In this document: in pieces, positions 41,493 to 48,480 of the stretch
Layout of the letters: each line of letters begins with the position of its first letter
Position numbering within the stretch: position 1 is the first letter of the stretch
Assembly (NCBI RefSeq): GCF_009908295.1
Contig: NZ_JAAALO010000012.1
Coordinates: 62,001-126,000, forward strand
Length of the DNA: 64,000 nt
Source: Micromonospora rubida
GTDB lineage: Bacteria; Actinomycetota; Actinomycetes; Mycobacteriales; Micromonosporaceae
Direction: 5' to 3'
Program-made: the position numbers and the translations under genes
Notes under the pieces: model-generated
Databases searched by the model: none
The model's input: the letters and a program-made list of their open reading frames with translations, nothing else
Told to the model about the DNA's origin: nothing

Positions 41493-41846
41493 TCAGCCCC
41501 GCAGCACGTGCAGCACCGCGACCGCGGCTGCCGCCAGCCCGAACACGGCCGGCATCGCCGCCACCGCGATCGGGTCCCGGGCGCGGAGGTGGAAGATCAC
41601 CGCGCCGATCATCTGGAGGGTGAGCCCGATCGCCGCCGCGATCCCGGCCGGCGACCAGTACAGGCCGAGGATCAGGCCGACGACCGCAGCCAGCTCCAGA
41701 TAGCCGATCACCTTGGTGAGCCCGGGGGAGACGCCGAGGTGGGCCATCCGCTCGCGCATCTGCGCCTGGCCGGTGAGCTTGGGGAAGGCCAGCGCGGCGA
41801 AGACAGTGGCCAGGATGACGCTGAGGACGATGATGGGAATCTGCAC
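41493..41846 (-). CDS. DoxX-like small membrane protein
   Basis: A 117-residue protein with four membrane helices (IPIIVLSVILATVFAALAFP; LTKVIGYLELAAVVGLILGL; IAAAIGLTLQMIGAVIFHL; VAAMPAVFGLAAAAVAVLHV), the DoxX/DoxD fold. The GTG start at 41846 has GGAAG about 11 bases before it. It lies between the RifJ- and RifN-type genes on the same strand, thus in the ansamycin cluster transcript. DoxX proteins are linked to redox or quinone handling, fitting for a hydroquinone product, but the role here is a guess. Confidence 0.75.
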   Translation of the reverse strand: MQIPIIVLSVILATVFAALAFPKLTGQAQMRERMAHLGVSPGLTKVIGYLELAAVVGLILGLYWSPAGIAAAIGLTLQMIGAVIFHLRARDPIAVAAMPAVFGLAAAAVAVLHVLRG

Positions 41847-41947
41847 GTTTTCTTCCTTTTCAGAGGGGTCGGAGCCCGGCCGACCCTATCGGCCGGACGG
41901 CCGGATGGGCCGGTACGCGCGGCGGCGGGCCGACCCGGACGGCGTCC

Positions 41948-42379
41948 TCAGTCGAGGGTGGCGACCAGCGCGCGGGCGGCCAGCCGGTAGCCCAGCGAGC
42001 CCAGCCCGACGATGATCCCGCTGGCCAGCGGGGCGAGCACCGAGTCGTGCCGGAAGCTCTCCCGGGCCCACACGTTGGACAGGTGGACCTCCATCCACGG
42101 CCGCGGATAGTTGGCCAGCGCGTCGCGCAGGCTCCAGCCCGCGATCATCAGGGCACCCGGGTTCACGATCGCGCCCACCGTGTCGTAGTGCTCCTGCACG
42201 GTACGGACCAGGGCGCCCTCGCAGTCGTGCTGCACCGCGACCACCCCCCAGCCCCGCGCCGCGACCTCCTCGCCGACGGCCCGCTCGATGTCGGCGAGGG
42301 TGTCGGTGCCGTAGATCTCCGGCTCGCGCCGGCCGAGGATGCCGAGGTTCGGACCGTTCAACAGCAGCACGTCGGGCAC
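41948..42379 (-). CDS. rifJ: Type II 3-dehydroquinate dehydratase, aminoDHQ dehydratase (RifJ-like)
   Basis: A 143-residue AroQ-type enzyme: LLLNGPNLGILGRREPEIYG (catalytic Arg/Tyr loop), VQHDCEGALVRTVQEHYD, IVNPGALMIAGWSLRDAL and WMEVHLSNVWARESFRHDS (catalytic His, substrate Ser-Asn). It should dehydrate 5-deoxy-5-aminodehydroquinate to aminodehydroshikimate, the precursor of AHBA. A normal shikimate enzyme has the same motifs; the neighbouring AHBA synthase decides the assignment. The GTG start at 42379 follows GAGGTGA. Divergent from the AHBA synthase gene, with the 42380-42737 region between. Confidence 0.85.
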   Translation of the reverse strand: MPDVLLLNGPNLGILGRREPEIYGTDTLADIERAVGEEVAARGWGVVAVQHDCEGALVRTVQEHYDTVGAIVNPGALMIAGWSLRDALANYPRPWMEVHLSNVWARESFRHDSVLAPLASGIIVGLGSLGYRLAARALVATLD

Positions 42380-42737
42380 AGCTCACCTCGCGGGGAACGC
42401 CCGGGTACGGCCACCTCGCGCGGCTGGCCACCGCCGGGCCGGTGACAGATTCCCCGCAGTCTTACTACGTCGCCGGCCCCGCCCGCTCCGACGGCCGTCG
42501 GCCCGCCGTCGAACTAAGGGGTGGGTAGGGGCTGTTAGGGGAGGTGAGCGTCCTGCCGGGTCGGTTAGCGTCCACCGCGAGCCGATGACGCTGCCCGATC
42601 CACGGCGGCGTCCCCGCTCGACCGGCCGACCGGCGCAGGCCCGCCGAGGCGGGCGAGCCCGGGTCCGCGGGGATGCGCGAAGCCGCCGCGGGACGGTCGG
42701 GAACCGCTGGTCCTCCTGGATTGGGAAGTGGGAAGTC
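42380..42737. promoter_or_regulatory. Divergent control region between rifJ- and rifK-type genes
   Basis: These 358 bp hold the outward promoters of two AHBA operons. Around 42513-42548 there is a G-rich cluster of AGGGG words (ACTAAGGGGTGGGTAGGGG and GTTAGGGGAGGTGAG). The word TTAGGGG followed by G(A/G)GTGA recurs in front of the polyketide synthase (50601). No gene fits the segment 42560-42730, which reads only as basic filler in all frames. Confidence 0.45.
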
Positions 42738-43901
42738 ATGAGTGGTCAGCCGTCGACGGTGCCGGAGTTCCCCGAGTGGCCGCAGTTCGGTGACGAGGAA
42801 CGAGCCGGCCTGGTCCGCGCCCTGGAACAGGGTCAGTGGTGGCGGATGGGCGGGAGCGAGGTCGACACCTTCGAGGCGGAGTTCGGCGCGTACCACGGCA
42901 CGCCGCACGCGCTCGCCGTCACCAACGGCACCCACGCCCTGGAGGTCGCCCTGGAGGTGCTCGGCGTCAAGGCCGGCACCGAGGTGATCGTCCCCGCCTT
43001 CACCTTCATCTCGTCGTCGCTCGCCGCGCAGCGCCTCGGCGCGGTCGCGGTGCCGGTCGACGTCGACCTGGACACCTACTGCGTCGACCCGGCCGCCGTC
43101 GCCGCCGCGATCACCGACCGCACCAAGGTCATCATGCCGGTGCACATGGCCGGCCAGTTCGCCGACATGGACGCGCTCGACAAGGTCGCCGCCGACGCCG
43201 GGGTGGCGCTGCTCCAGGACGCCGCGCACGCCCACGGCGCCCAGTGGCAGGGCAAGCGGGCCGGAGCGCTCGGCTCGGTGGCCGCGTTCAGCTTCCAGAA
43301 CGGCAAGCTGATGACCGCCGGTGAGGGCGGCGCGGTGCTCTTCCCCGACGAGGAGACCCGCGAGCGGGCCTTCCTCGTGCACAGCTGCGGCCGGCCCCGC
43401 ACCGACCGGGACTACCTGCACCGCACCACCGGCTCCAACTACCGGATGAGCGAGTTCACCGCCGCCGTGCTGCGCGCCCAGCTCGCCCGCCTCGACGGCC
43501 AGATCGAGGTGCGCGAGCAGCGCTGGCCGCTGCTGGCCAGCCTGCTCGCCGAGATCCCCGGCGTGCTGCCGCAGGGCATCGACCCGCGCACCGACCGCAA
43601 CCCGCACTACATGGCCATGTTCCGGATCCCGGGGATCACCCTGGAACGCCGCCGCGCCGTGGTCGACGCGCTCATCGCCCGGGGCGTACCGGCGTTCGTG
43701 GCGTTCCGGGCCATCTACCGGTGCGAGGGCTTCTGGGAGGCCGGCGCCCCCGACGAGAGCATCGAGGCGATCGCCGCCCGCTGCCCCAACGTCGAGCAGA
43801 TCCACTCCGACTGCGTCTGGCTGCACCACCGCACCCTGCTCGGCACCGAGCAGCAGATGCACGACATCGCCGCCGTGCTGGCCGACATCCTCGCCGAATG
43901 A
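42738..43901 (+). CDS. rifK: AHBA synthase (RifK-like PLP enzyme)
   Basis: A 387-residue DegT/StrS-family protein of the AHBA-synthase branch. Marks: PEFPEWPQFGDEERAGLVRA, GGSEVDTFEAEFGAYHGTPH, AFTFISSSLAAQRLGAVAVP, QDAAHAHGAQWQGKRAG, and AAFSFQNGKLMTAGEGGA with the PLP Lys at 190. The H-A-H-G and FQNGKLMTAGEGG segments are typical of AHBA synthases rather than sugar aminotransferases. It aromatises aminodehydroshikimate to 3-amino-5-hydroxybenzoate, the ansamycin starter, and with RifL makes UDP-kanosamine. ATG 42738 after GGGAAG. Coupled to the next gene by ATGA. Confidence 0.95.
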   Translation: MSGQPSTVPEFPEWPQFGDEERAGLVRALEQGQWWRMGGSEVDTFEAEFGAYHGTPHALAVTNGTHALEVALEVLGVKAGTEVIVPAFTFISSSLAAQRLGAVAVPVDVDLDTYCVDPAAVAAAITDRTKVIMPVHMAGQFADMDALDKVAADAGVALLQDAAHAHGAQWQGKRAGALGSVAAFSFQNGKLMTAGEGGAVLFPDEETRERAFLVHSCGRPRTDRDYLHRTTGSNYRMSEFTAAVLRAQLARLDGQIEVREQRWPLLASLLAEIPGVLPQGIDPRTDRNPHYMAMFRIPGITLERRRAVVDALIARGVPAFVAFRAIYRCEGFWEAGAPDESIEAIAARCPNVEQIHSDCVWLHHRTLLGTEQQMHDIAAVLADILAE

Positions 43902-45034
43902 CCGGGCTGCCCCCGGCCGCCGCGCCCGACCGTCCGGTCCGGGTCGCGGTGGCCGGCCTCGGCTGGGCCGGACGGGAGATCTGGCTGCCCCGGCTCGCCG
44001 CGCACCCGGCCTTCGAGGTGGCCGCCCTGGTCGACCCGCAGCCGGCCGTCCGGGACGCCGCCCGCGACACCCACGCGGTGCCCTTCGCGTACGCCGACGT
44101 CGACGACCTGCCCATCGGCGCGGTCGACCTGGTCGTGGTGGCCGTCCCCAACCACCTGCACGCCACCATCGCCGCCCGGCTGCTGCGCCGGGGCGTACCG
44201 GTGTTCCTGGAGAAGCCGGTCTGCCTCACCTCCGCCGAGGCGGAGTTGCTCGCCGACGCGGAGCGCGGCGGCGGCGCGGTGCTGCTGGCCGGCAGCGCCG
44301 CCCGGTGGCGGGCCGACGTCCGGGCGCTGGCGGAGGCGGCCGGTGGCCTGGGCCCCGTCCGGCACGTCGACGTGGCCTGGGTACGCGCCCGGGGGGTGCC
44401 CGACGCGGGCGGCTGGTTCACCCGCCGCGACCTCTCCGGCGGCGGCGCGCTGGTCGACCTCGGCTGGCACCTGCTCGACACCGTCCTGCCGATGCTCGGC
44501 CCGGACACCCGGGTCAGCCACGCCATCGGCAGCGTCTCCGACGACTTCGTCAACGACAGCGCCGCGCACGCCGCCTGGCGCAGCGAGGCCGGGACCGGCG
44601 GCCGGTCGCGCGGCGACGTCGAGGACACCGCCCGGGGGTTCCTGCTCACCGACGGCGGCGCGTCGGTCGCCCTGCACGCCTGCTGGGCGTCGCACGAGGC
44701 CCTCGACCGCACCACCATCACCGTGCAGGGCGCCACCGGGTCGGCCACCCTGCGCTGCACGTTCGGGTTCAGCCCGAACCGGGAGCCCACGGCGACGCTG
44801 ACCCGCACCCGCGACGGCGAGACCGTCCCGCTGCCGCTGCCCGCCGAACCGATCGGCACCGAGTACGACCGCCAGCTCGACGCCCTGCCCGGGCTGCTCG
44901 CCGACCCGGCCAGCCGGGGAGCGGCCGCCGCCGAGGCACGGCGGACCATCGACATCATCGAACGGATCTACCGCTCCGCCCGGCACACAGAGCCGGAGCG
45001 GGAGCACGCGCTGGCGGGCCATCGCGACCGGTGA
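43898..45034 (+). CDS. rifL: RifL-like Gfo/Idh/MocA oxidoreductase
   Basis: A 378-residue NAD-dependent oxidoreductase: Rossmann motif VRVAVAGLGWAGREIWLPRL, strand DLVVVAVPNHLHATIAARLL, VPVFLEKPVCLTSAEAELL (EKP motif) and, in the C-terminal half, GGALVDLGWHLLDTVLPML. In rif-type pathways RifL acts with RifK to oxidise and aminate UDP-glucose at C3 to give UDP-kanosamine. Its ATG overlaps the AHBA synthase stop by four bases; the rifM-type gene follows 37 bp later. That K-L-M order is diagnostic for ansamycin loci. Confidence 0.92.
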   Translation: MTGLPPAAAPDRPVRVAVAGLGWAGREIWLPRLAAHPAFEVAALVDPQPAVRDAARDTHAVPFAYADVDDLPIGAVDLVVVAVPNHLHATIAARLLRRGVPVFLEKPVCLTSAEAELLADAERGGGAVLLAGSAARWRADVRALAEAAGGLGPVRHVDVAWVRARGVPDAGGWFTRRDLSGGGALVDLGWHLLDTVLPMLGPDTRVSHAIGSVSDDFVNDSAAHAAWRSEAGTGGRSRGDVEDTARGFLLTDGGASVALHACWASHEALDRTTITVQGATGSATLRCTFGFSPNREPTATLTRTRDGETVPLPLPAEPIGTEYDRQLDALPGLLADPASRGAAAAEARRTIDIIERIYRSARHTEPEREHALAGHRDR

Positions 45035-45071
45035 GAACCACCGGCGACCTCACTCGCTCCGGGGAGCAGCC

Positions 45072-45791
45072 ATGAGCCAACCACCGTCCACCGTCGACGT
45101 GTCCCTCGCACCGGTCGACGTGTCTCTCGCGCCGCCGCCCTCCCAGGGCCCGATCCGCGCGGTCGTGTTCGACCTCGACGGCGTCATCGTCGACAGCTCG
45201 GCCGTCATGCGCGAGGCGTTCAGCATCGCGTACGCGGAGGTGGTGGGCGGCGGGCCCGCTCCGTTCGAGGAGTACAACCGGCACATGGGCCGGTACTTCC
45301 CGGACATCATGCGGCTGATGGGGCTGCCCCTGGCGATGGAGGAGCCCTTCGTCCGGGAGAGCTACCGGATGGCCCACCTGGTGCCGCTGTTCCCCGGCGT
45401 CCGGGAGACCCTGGAGGAACTGCGTGCCCGGGGCATCCGGATGGCCATCGCCACCGGCAAGAGCGGCCCCCGGGCGCGCTCCCTGCTCGACACGCTCGGC
45501 GTGCTGGGCCTGTTCGACCAGGTGATCGGCTCCGACGAGGTGGCCCGCCCGAAGCCCGCCCCGGACATCGTGCTCCAGGCGCTCGGTCACCTCGACGTGC
45601 TGCCGGCCCAGGCCATGATGGTCGGCGACGCGGTGATCGACCTGCTCAGCGGCCGGGACGCCGGGGCCACCACGGTCGCCACCACCTGGCACGGCGGGGA
45701 CGTGGCAGCCCTGCTGGCCGCCGAGCCGGACGTGGTCGCGCACGCCCCGGGTGACCTGCTGGCGTACTGCCCGGCGGCCCTGGTCCCCTGA
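45072..45791 (+). CDS. rifM: RifM-like HAD phosphatase
   Basis: A 239-residue HAD-superfamily phosphatase: motif I AVVFDLDGVIVDSS, motif II IATGKSG, motif III ARPKPAPDIVLQAL, motif IV VGDAVIDLLSGRDAGA. The cap is the helical type (PDIMRLMGLPLAMEEPFVRE). In AHBA biosynthesis RifM contributes a dephosphorylation step in kanosamine supply. The N-terminal ~22 residues contain an odd direct repeat of VDVSLAP that lies outside the domain. ATG 45072 behind GGGGAGC. Last gene of the K-L-M operon. Confidence 0.92.
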   Translation: MSQPPSTVDVSLAPVDVSLAPPPSQGPIRAVVFDLDGVIVDSSAVMREAFSIAYAEVVGGGPAPFEEYNRHMGRYFPDIMRLMGLPLAMEEPFVRESYRMAHLVPLFPGVRETLEELRARGIRMAIATGKSGPRARSLLDTLGVLGLFDQVIGSDEVARPKPAPDIVLQALGHLDVLPAQAMMVGDAVIDLLSGRDAGATTVATTWHGGDVAALLAAEPDVVAHAPGDLLAYCPAALVP

Positions 45792-45913
45792 CCCGCGCGG
45801 TTGCGGCGGGGGCGTATGTCGAAGCGCCGGACACGCACGGCCACGTCTCCGGCGCGAGGTAGGCCGACTTCGGCCAGCCCTAGGTCAGCGCTACGGCCAG
45901 GTCGGCTGCGGTC

Positions 45914-46282
45914 TCAGTTGCCACCCGGGTCGATGACGCTGAACCCGCTCAGCCCGTCGGAGTTCCTCCGCGCCCGGGGCCTGGTCATCCGCGGCGTCCC
46001 GGAGACCAGCACCTTGCCGTATGCGGCCCGCATGCCCGCCGCGAAGGCCCGGTGGAGCTCCCCCGTGTCCGAGGTCAACACCAGGCACGAGTCGTAGGAC
46101 TGCTCCGGGTCGAACCCCGCGATCTCGAAGAAGTGCAGGTGTAGGTCCTCACGCTGCAACGCCACGTACGGGTTGGGTTTGCGCTGCTGGTAGGTGGTGC
46201 GAAAACCGAGCACCCGGTAGAAGGCGGCGATCTCCTCGATGGAAGCGCAGGGCAACAGAGGAACGGTTACTTCGTTGGCCAT
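45914..46282 (-). CDS. VOC-superfamily protein (glyoxalase/bleomycin-resistance fold), possibly truncated
   Basis: A 122-residue protein of the VOC fold: EVTVPLLPCASIEEIAAFYR, LGFRTTYQQRKPNPYVALQR, EDLHLHFFEIAGFDPEQSYD and SDGLSGFSVIDPGGN. The stop follows directly after the usual DPGGN turn, so the final strand (normally ~8-12 residues) is missing; this may be a natural short end or a recent truncation. VOC proteins in producer clusters are sometimes drug-binding resistance proteins. ATG 46282 lacks a strong ribosome site. It faces the rifM-type gene. Confidence 0.72.
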   Translation of the reverse strand: MANEVTVPLLPCASIEEIAAFYRVLGFRTTYQQRKPNPYVALQREDLHLHFFEIAGFDPEQSYDSCLVLTSDTGELHRAFAAGMRAAYGKVLVSGTPRMTRPRARRNSDGLSGFSVIDPGGN

Positions 46283-46483
46283 CCGTACTTGATAGTCGCC
46301 GTGAATAGACGCGCGTACATGGAAATGGCCGATCGTCGTACGCAGTCGACCGAACGTACGAGGTGGCCCAAGTCGGGCTGATGGCCGGGGCCCCGGCAAC
46401 GTCGCGGCGTCCGATTCCCGCCCGAGGTTCATCCACCCTCCGGGGGATTCCTGTTCCGCTCCTTGAGGATGATCCGAGATCCT

Positions 46484-46523
46484 GGCCAGGGCCAGGGCCA
46501 GGGCCAGGGCCAGGGCCAGGGCC
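46484..46523. repeat. Hexanucleotide tandem repeat (GGCCAG)6
   Basis: Six perfect copies of GGCCAG plus a final GGCC. The unit length keeps frame, but no gene spans it with conviction. Such a tract is a likely slippage site and may vary in copy number between strains. Confidence 0.85.
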
Positions 46524-46684
46524 TTGGTCACGGTCTCGCCGGTCCTGCGCTGTCTCTGTCTCTGCTCCCGCGAATGCTCCGGGAGGTCGCCGCCACGCTG
46601 CCCCATGCCGCCCCGCGCATCGGGCAGTCCGGGTGGCGGCCGGACGGTTGCCTCCCGCATCCGGTCGGGGACCTGCCTGTCGGC

Positions 46685-46750
46685 CCCTTTGGAGCTGCCC
46701 CGTTTACGCGCCCGCTCCATCGGTAGCGCAAACGGGGCAGCTCCAAAGGG
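46685..46750. repeat. Long perfect dyad with 21-bp arms
   Basis: The left arm (46685-46705, starting CCCTTTGGAGCTGCCC) is perfectly complementary to the right arm (46730-46750, ending GCAGCTCCAAAGGG), with a 24-nt loop that itself adds three pairs. The stem is far longer than usual terminators and has no T-tail. It may be a mobile palindromic element (MITE-like or REP-like) or a strong bidirectional terminator. Confidence 0.75.
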
Positions 46751-47218
46751 AGCCGACGGAGGGTGGACCGACCCGACGGCGTGCACCCCGACCCGACGGA
46801 GGGCGGACCGGCCGCGCACCCCGGCCGCGCGCACCAACCTCGACCGGCTCGCCGACGGGGCCGACCCGGCGAAGGCCGACCCGGCAGGGGCCGACGATGT
46901 CGGTAGCGCACGTATCCCCTGGGACCTGCCAAGCCGGAGACCCTCACGATCTTGCCGAGGCCCTGACTCGGCATCACCTGACGGCTTTGCCGGGGCCCTG
47001 GGCTGATGGCCGCTGCCCTCTGGGCCGGCGTCGATCACTGGTTCGGTGGAGGTGGCACTTCCGGTACGGCGTCGAGCACCGACCTGCGCCTGCCCACGCC
47101 TCTACCAGGCCGACCCCGTCGGCCGGGGTGAACGGGTGCGGCCTGGGGCGATGGAGCCAGCGCACAGTGCTCACCAGTCAGCAGGGACCGGCTCGCTGTA
47201 CGCCGCTCGCGTCCAGGT

Positions 47219-48169
47219 CTACGGGCCTGCCGCCTCCGGTGCGGCGGGCCGGCCGTCCGCCAGGTACTCGGCGAAGATTCCGTCGAGGACGCGCTGTGCG
47301 GTCGCGGCCTGCTCGTCGGCCCTCTCCAAGGCGCGAGCACAGGTGACGAGCGTCTTCCAGAGGGCCCAGCCGCGCCCCCGCGCCCAGGTCTCCTCGCCCG
47401 GAGACAGCCGCTCCCGGAACGCCTGTTGACCGTCGACGGTCAGTAACGTCCAGGCGACCGCCAGGTCGCAGGCCGGATCGCCGACGCCACAGGTCCCGAA
47501 GTCGATGACAGCGGTTAGCCTCCCGTCGTCGAGCAGGAGATTTCCCTGGGCGACGTCACCGTGGAACCAGGTTTCCGTTCCGTCCCAGAGCGCATTCAGT
47601 GCCGTCTTCCAGATCTCGGCGGCCAGGTCCACGCCGACGTGGCCATCCAACGCCGCGAGTGCGCGTCGGAATTCCCCGTCGTAGGTGCGCAGCGAGCCGC
47701 CCCGGTACCAGTTGTGCTGCCCGGGGCGGGGGCCGCCGGCGGGATCGATTTTTTGCAGGGCCGACAGGAAGTCGGCCAGGTCGGCGGCGAACCGGACGGG
47801 GTCGGCGATGCGGTCCGGGCTCGCGGGCTCACCGTCCAGCCACGAGTAGATCGACCATGAGAAGGGATAGCCCGCGCCGGGGGCACCCTTCGCCACCGGG
47901 GTGGGGACGGGCAGTGGGAGTCGGGGGGCGAGCGCCGGAAGCCACCTGTGCTCCTTGTCGACCGCCAGGGCGTACTCGGATGCGCTGGGCATACGCACCG
48001 ACATCCCGGAGCCGAGGTGGAAGGTCCAGTTGTCCCAGCCGCCGTCGGCCACGGGCCTGACCGGGAGGGCCGCCCACTGGGGGAACTGCTCGGCGACGAG
48101 CCGACTGACCAGTTCCGGCTCGACCGGAATGCGCTGGGGCACGGGACCGAGATGCGGTGTGTCGCTCAT
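47219..48169 (-). CDS. Aminoglycoside-phosphotransferase-family kinase
   Basis: A 316-residue APH-fold kinase: an N-lobe with RPVADGGWDNWTFHLGSGMS and SVRMPSASEYALAVDKEHRW, a hinge SWSIYSWLDGEPA, the Brenner-like WFHGDVAQGNLLLDDG (catalytic Asp) and VIDFGTCGVGDPACDLAVAW (metal Asp). Relatives phosphorylate aminoglycosides, macrolides or small metabolites, so the substrate is not readable. A self-protection role in this ansamycin locus is conceivable, but rifampin phosphotransferases belong to another fold. I chose the ATG at 48169 (AAGGACG upstream) over the earlier TTG. A perfect palindrome precedes it. Confidence 0.78.
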   Translation of the reverse strand: MSDTPHLGPVPQRIPVEPELVSRLVAEQFPQWAALPVRPVADGGWDNWTFHLGSGMSVRMPSASEYALAVDKEHRWLPALAPRLPLPVPTPVAKGAPGAGYPFSWSIYSWLDGEPASPDRIADPVRFAADLADFLSALQKIDPAGGPRPGQHNWYRGGSLRTYDGEFRRALAALDGHVGVDLAAEIWKTALNALWDGTETWFHGDVAQGNLLLDDGRLTAVIDFGTCGVGDPACDLAVAWTLLTVDGQQAFRERLSPGEETWARGRGWALWKTLVTCARALERADEQAATAQRVLDGIFAEYLADGRPAAPEAAGP

Positions 48170-48178
48170 CGAGACGTC

Positions 48179-48191
48179 CTTGTCTGACAAG
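48179..48191. promoter_or_regulatory. Palindrome upstream of the APH-like gene
   Basis: CTTGTCTGACAAG is a perfect 6-1-6 palindrome 9 bp upstream of the APH-like start codon, where a bound repressor would block transcription or translation start. No cognate regulator gene is adjacent. Confidence 0.4.
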
Positions 48192-48359
48192 CTACCTCAG
48201 GGCCTGGAGTGGGATCAGGAAATAGCCGCCTGAGCACACCCGACCGGCGTCCCGGCGGTCAAGGAGTTTTAGCCTCGGACCAGTCTCCTCGACGGGTGCG
48301 ATCTCTCTGGGAATCGCTGCCCGTAACGGACTGGTCGACGAAGGTCAGATGCGGTGAAT

Positions 48360-48401
48360 CTTGGAAGAAAAGTGCCCCCAGCGGGGCCGTTTCCTTCCAA
48401 G
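48360..48401 (-). terminator. Nested hairpin downstream of the aminoDHQ synthase gene
   Basis: Outer arms CTTGGAAG (48360-48367) and CTTCCAAG (48394-48401) enclose an inner stem GCCCC/GGGGC (about 48374-48387). Read on the minus strand it lies about 80 bp after the stop at 48481, as expected for the end of that transcript, and would also shield the APH-like gene. Confidence 0.6.
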
Positions 48402-48480
48402 GTCTTTGAAGGCCGGCGACAGGCAGGGGCGGGGCGGTCGACCTATGGGGTTGACCAGGGGCCACGCACAACCCAATGGG

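Larger units (their letters stand above)
46283..47218. other. 936-bp gene-free interval with repeats
   Basis: I find no convincing coding frame here. The interval contains a (GGCCAG)6 tract (46484-46523), the long dyad at 46685-46750 and, to its right, loosely repeated CCGACCCGACGG(A/C)G blocks (46758-46810). Codon-position bias looks weak in all frames. It separates the K-L-M operon and VOC gene from the APH-like gene, so it may be a recombination joint. Confidence 0.5.

Noticed and set aside
46484..46523. Possible CRISPR-like array
   Set aside because: The unit is a 6-bp microsatellite without spacers and there are no cas genes in the window.
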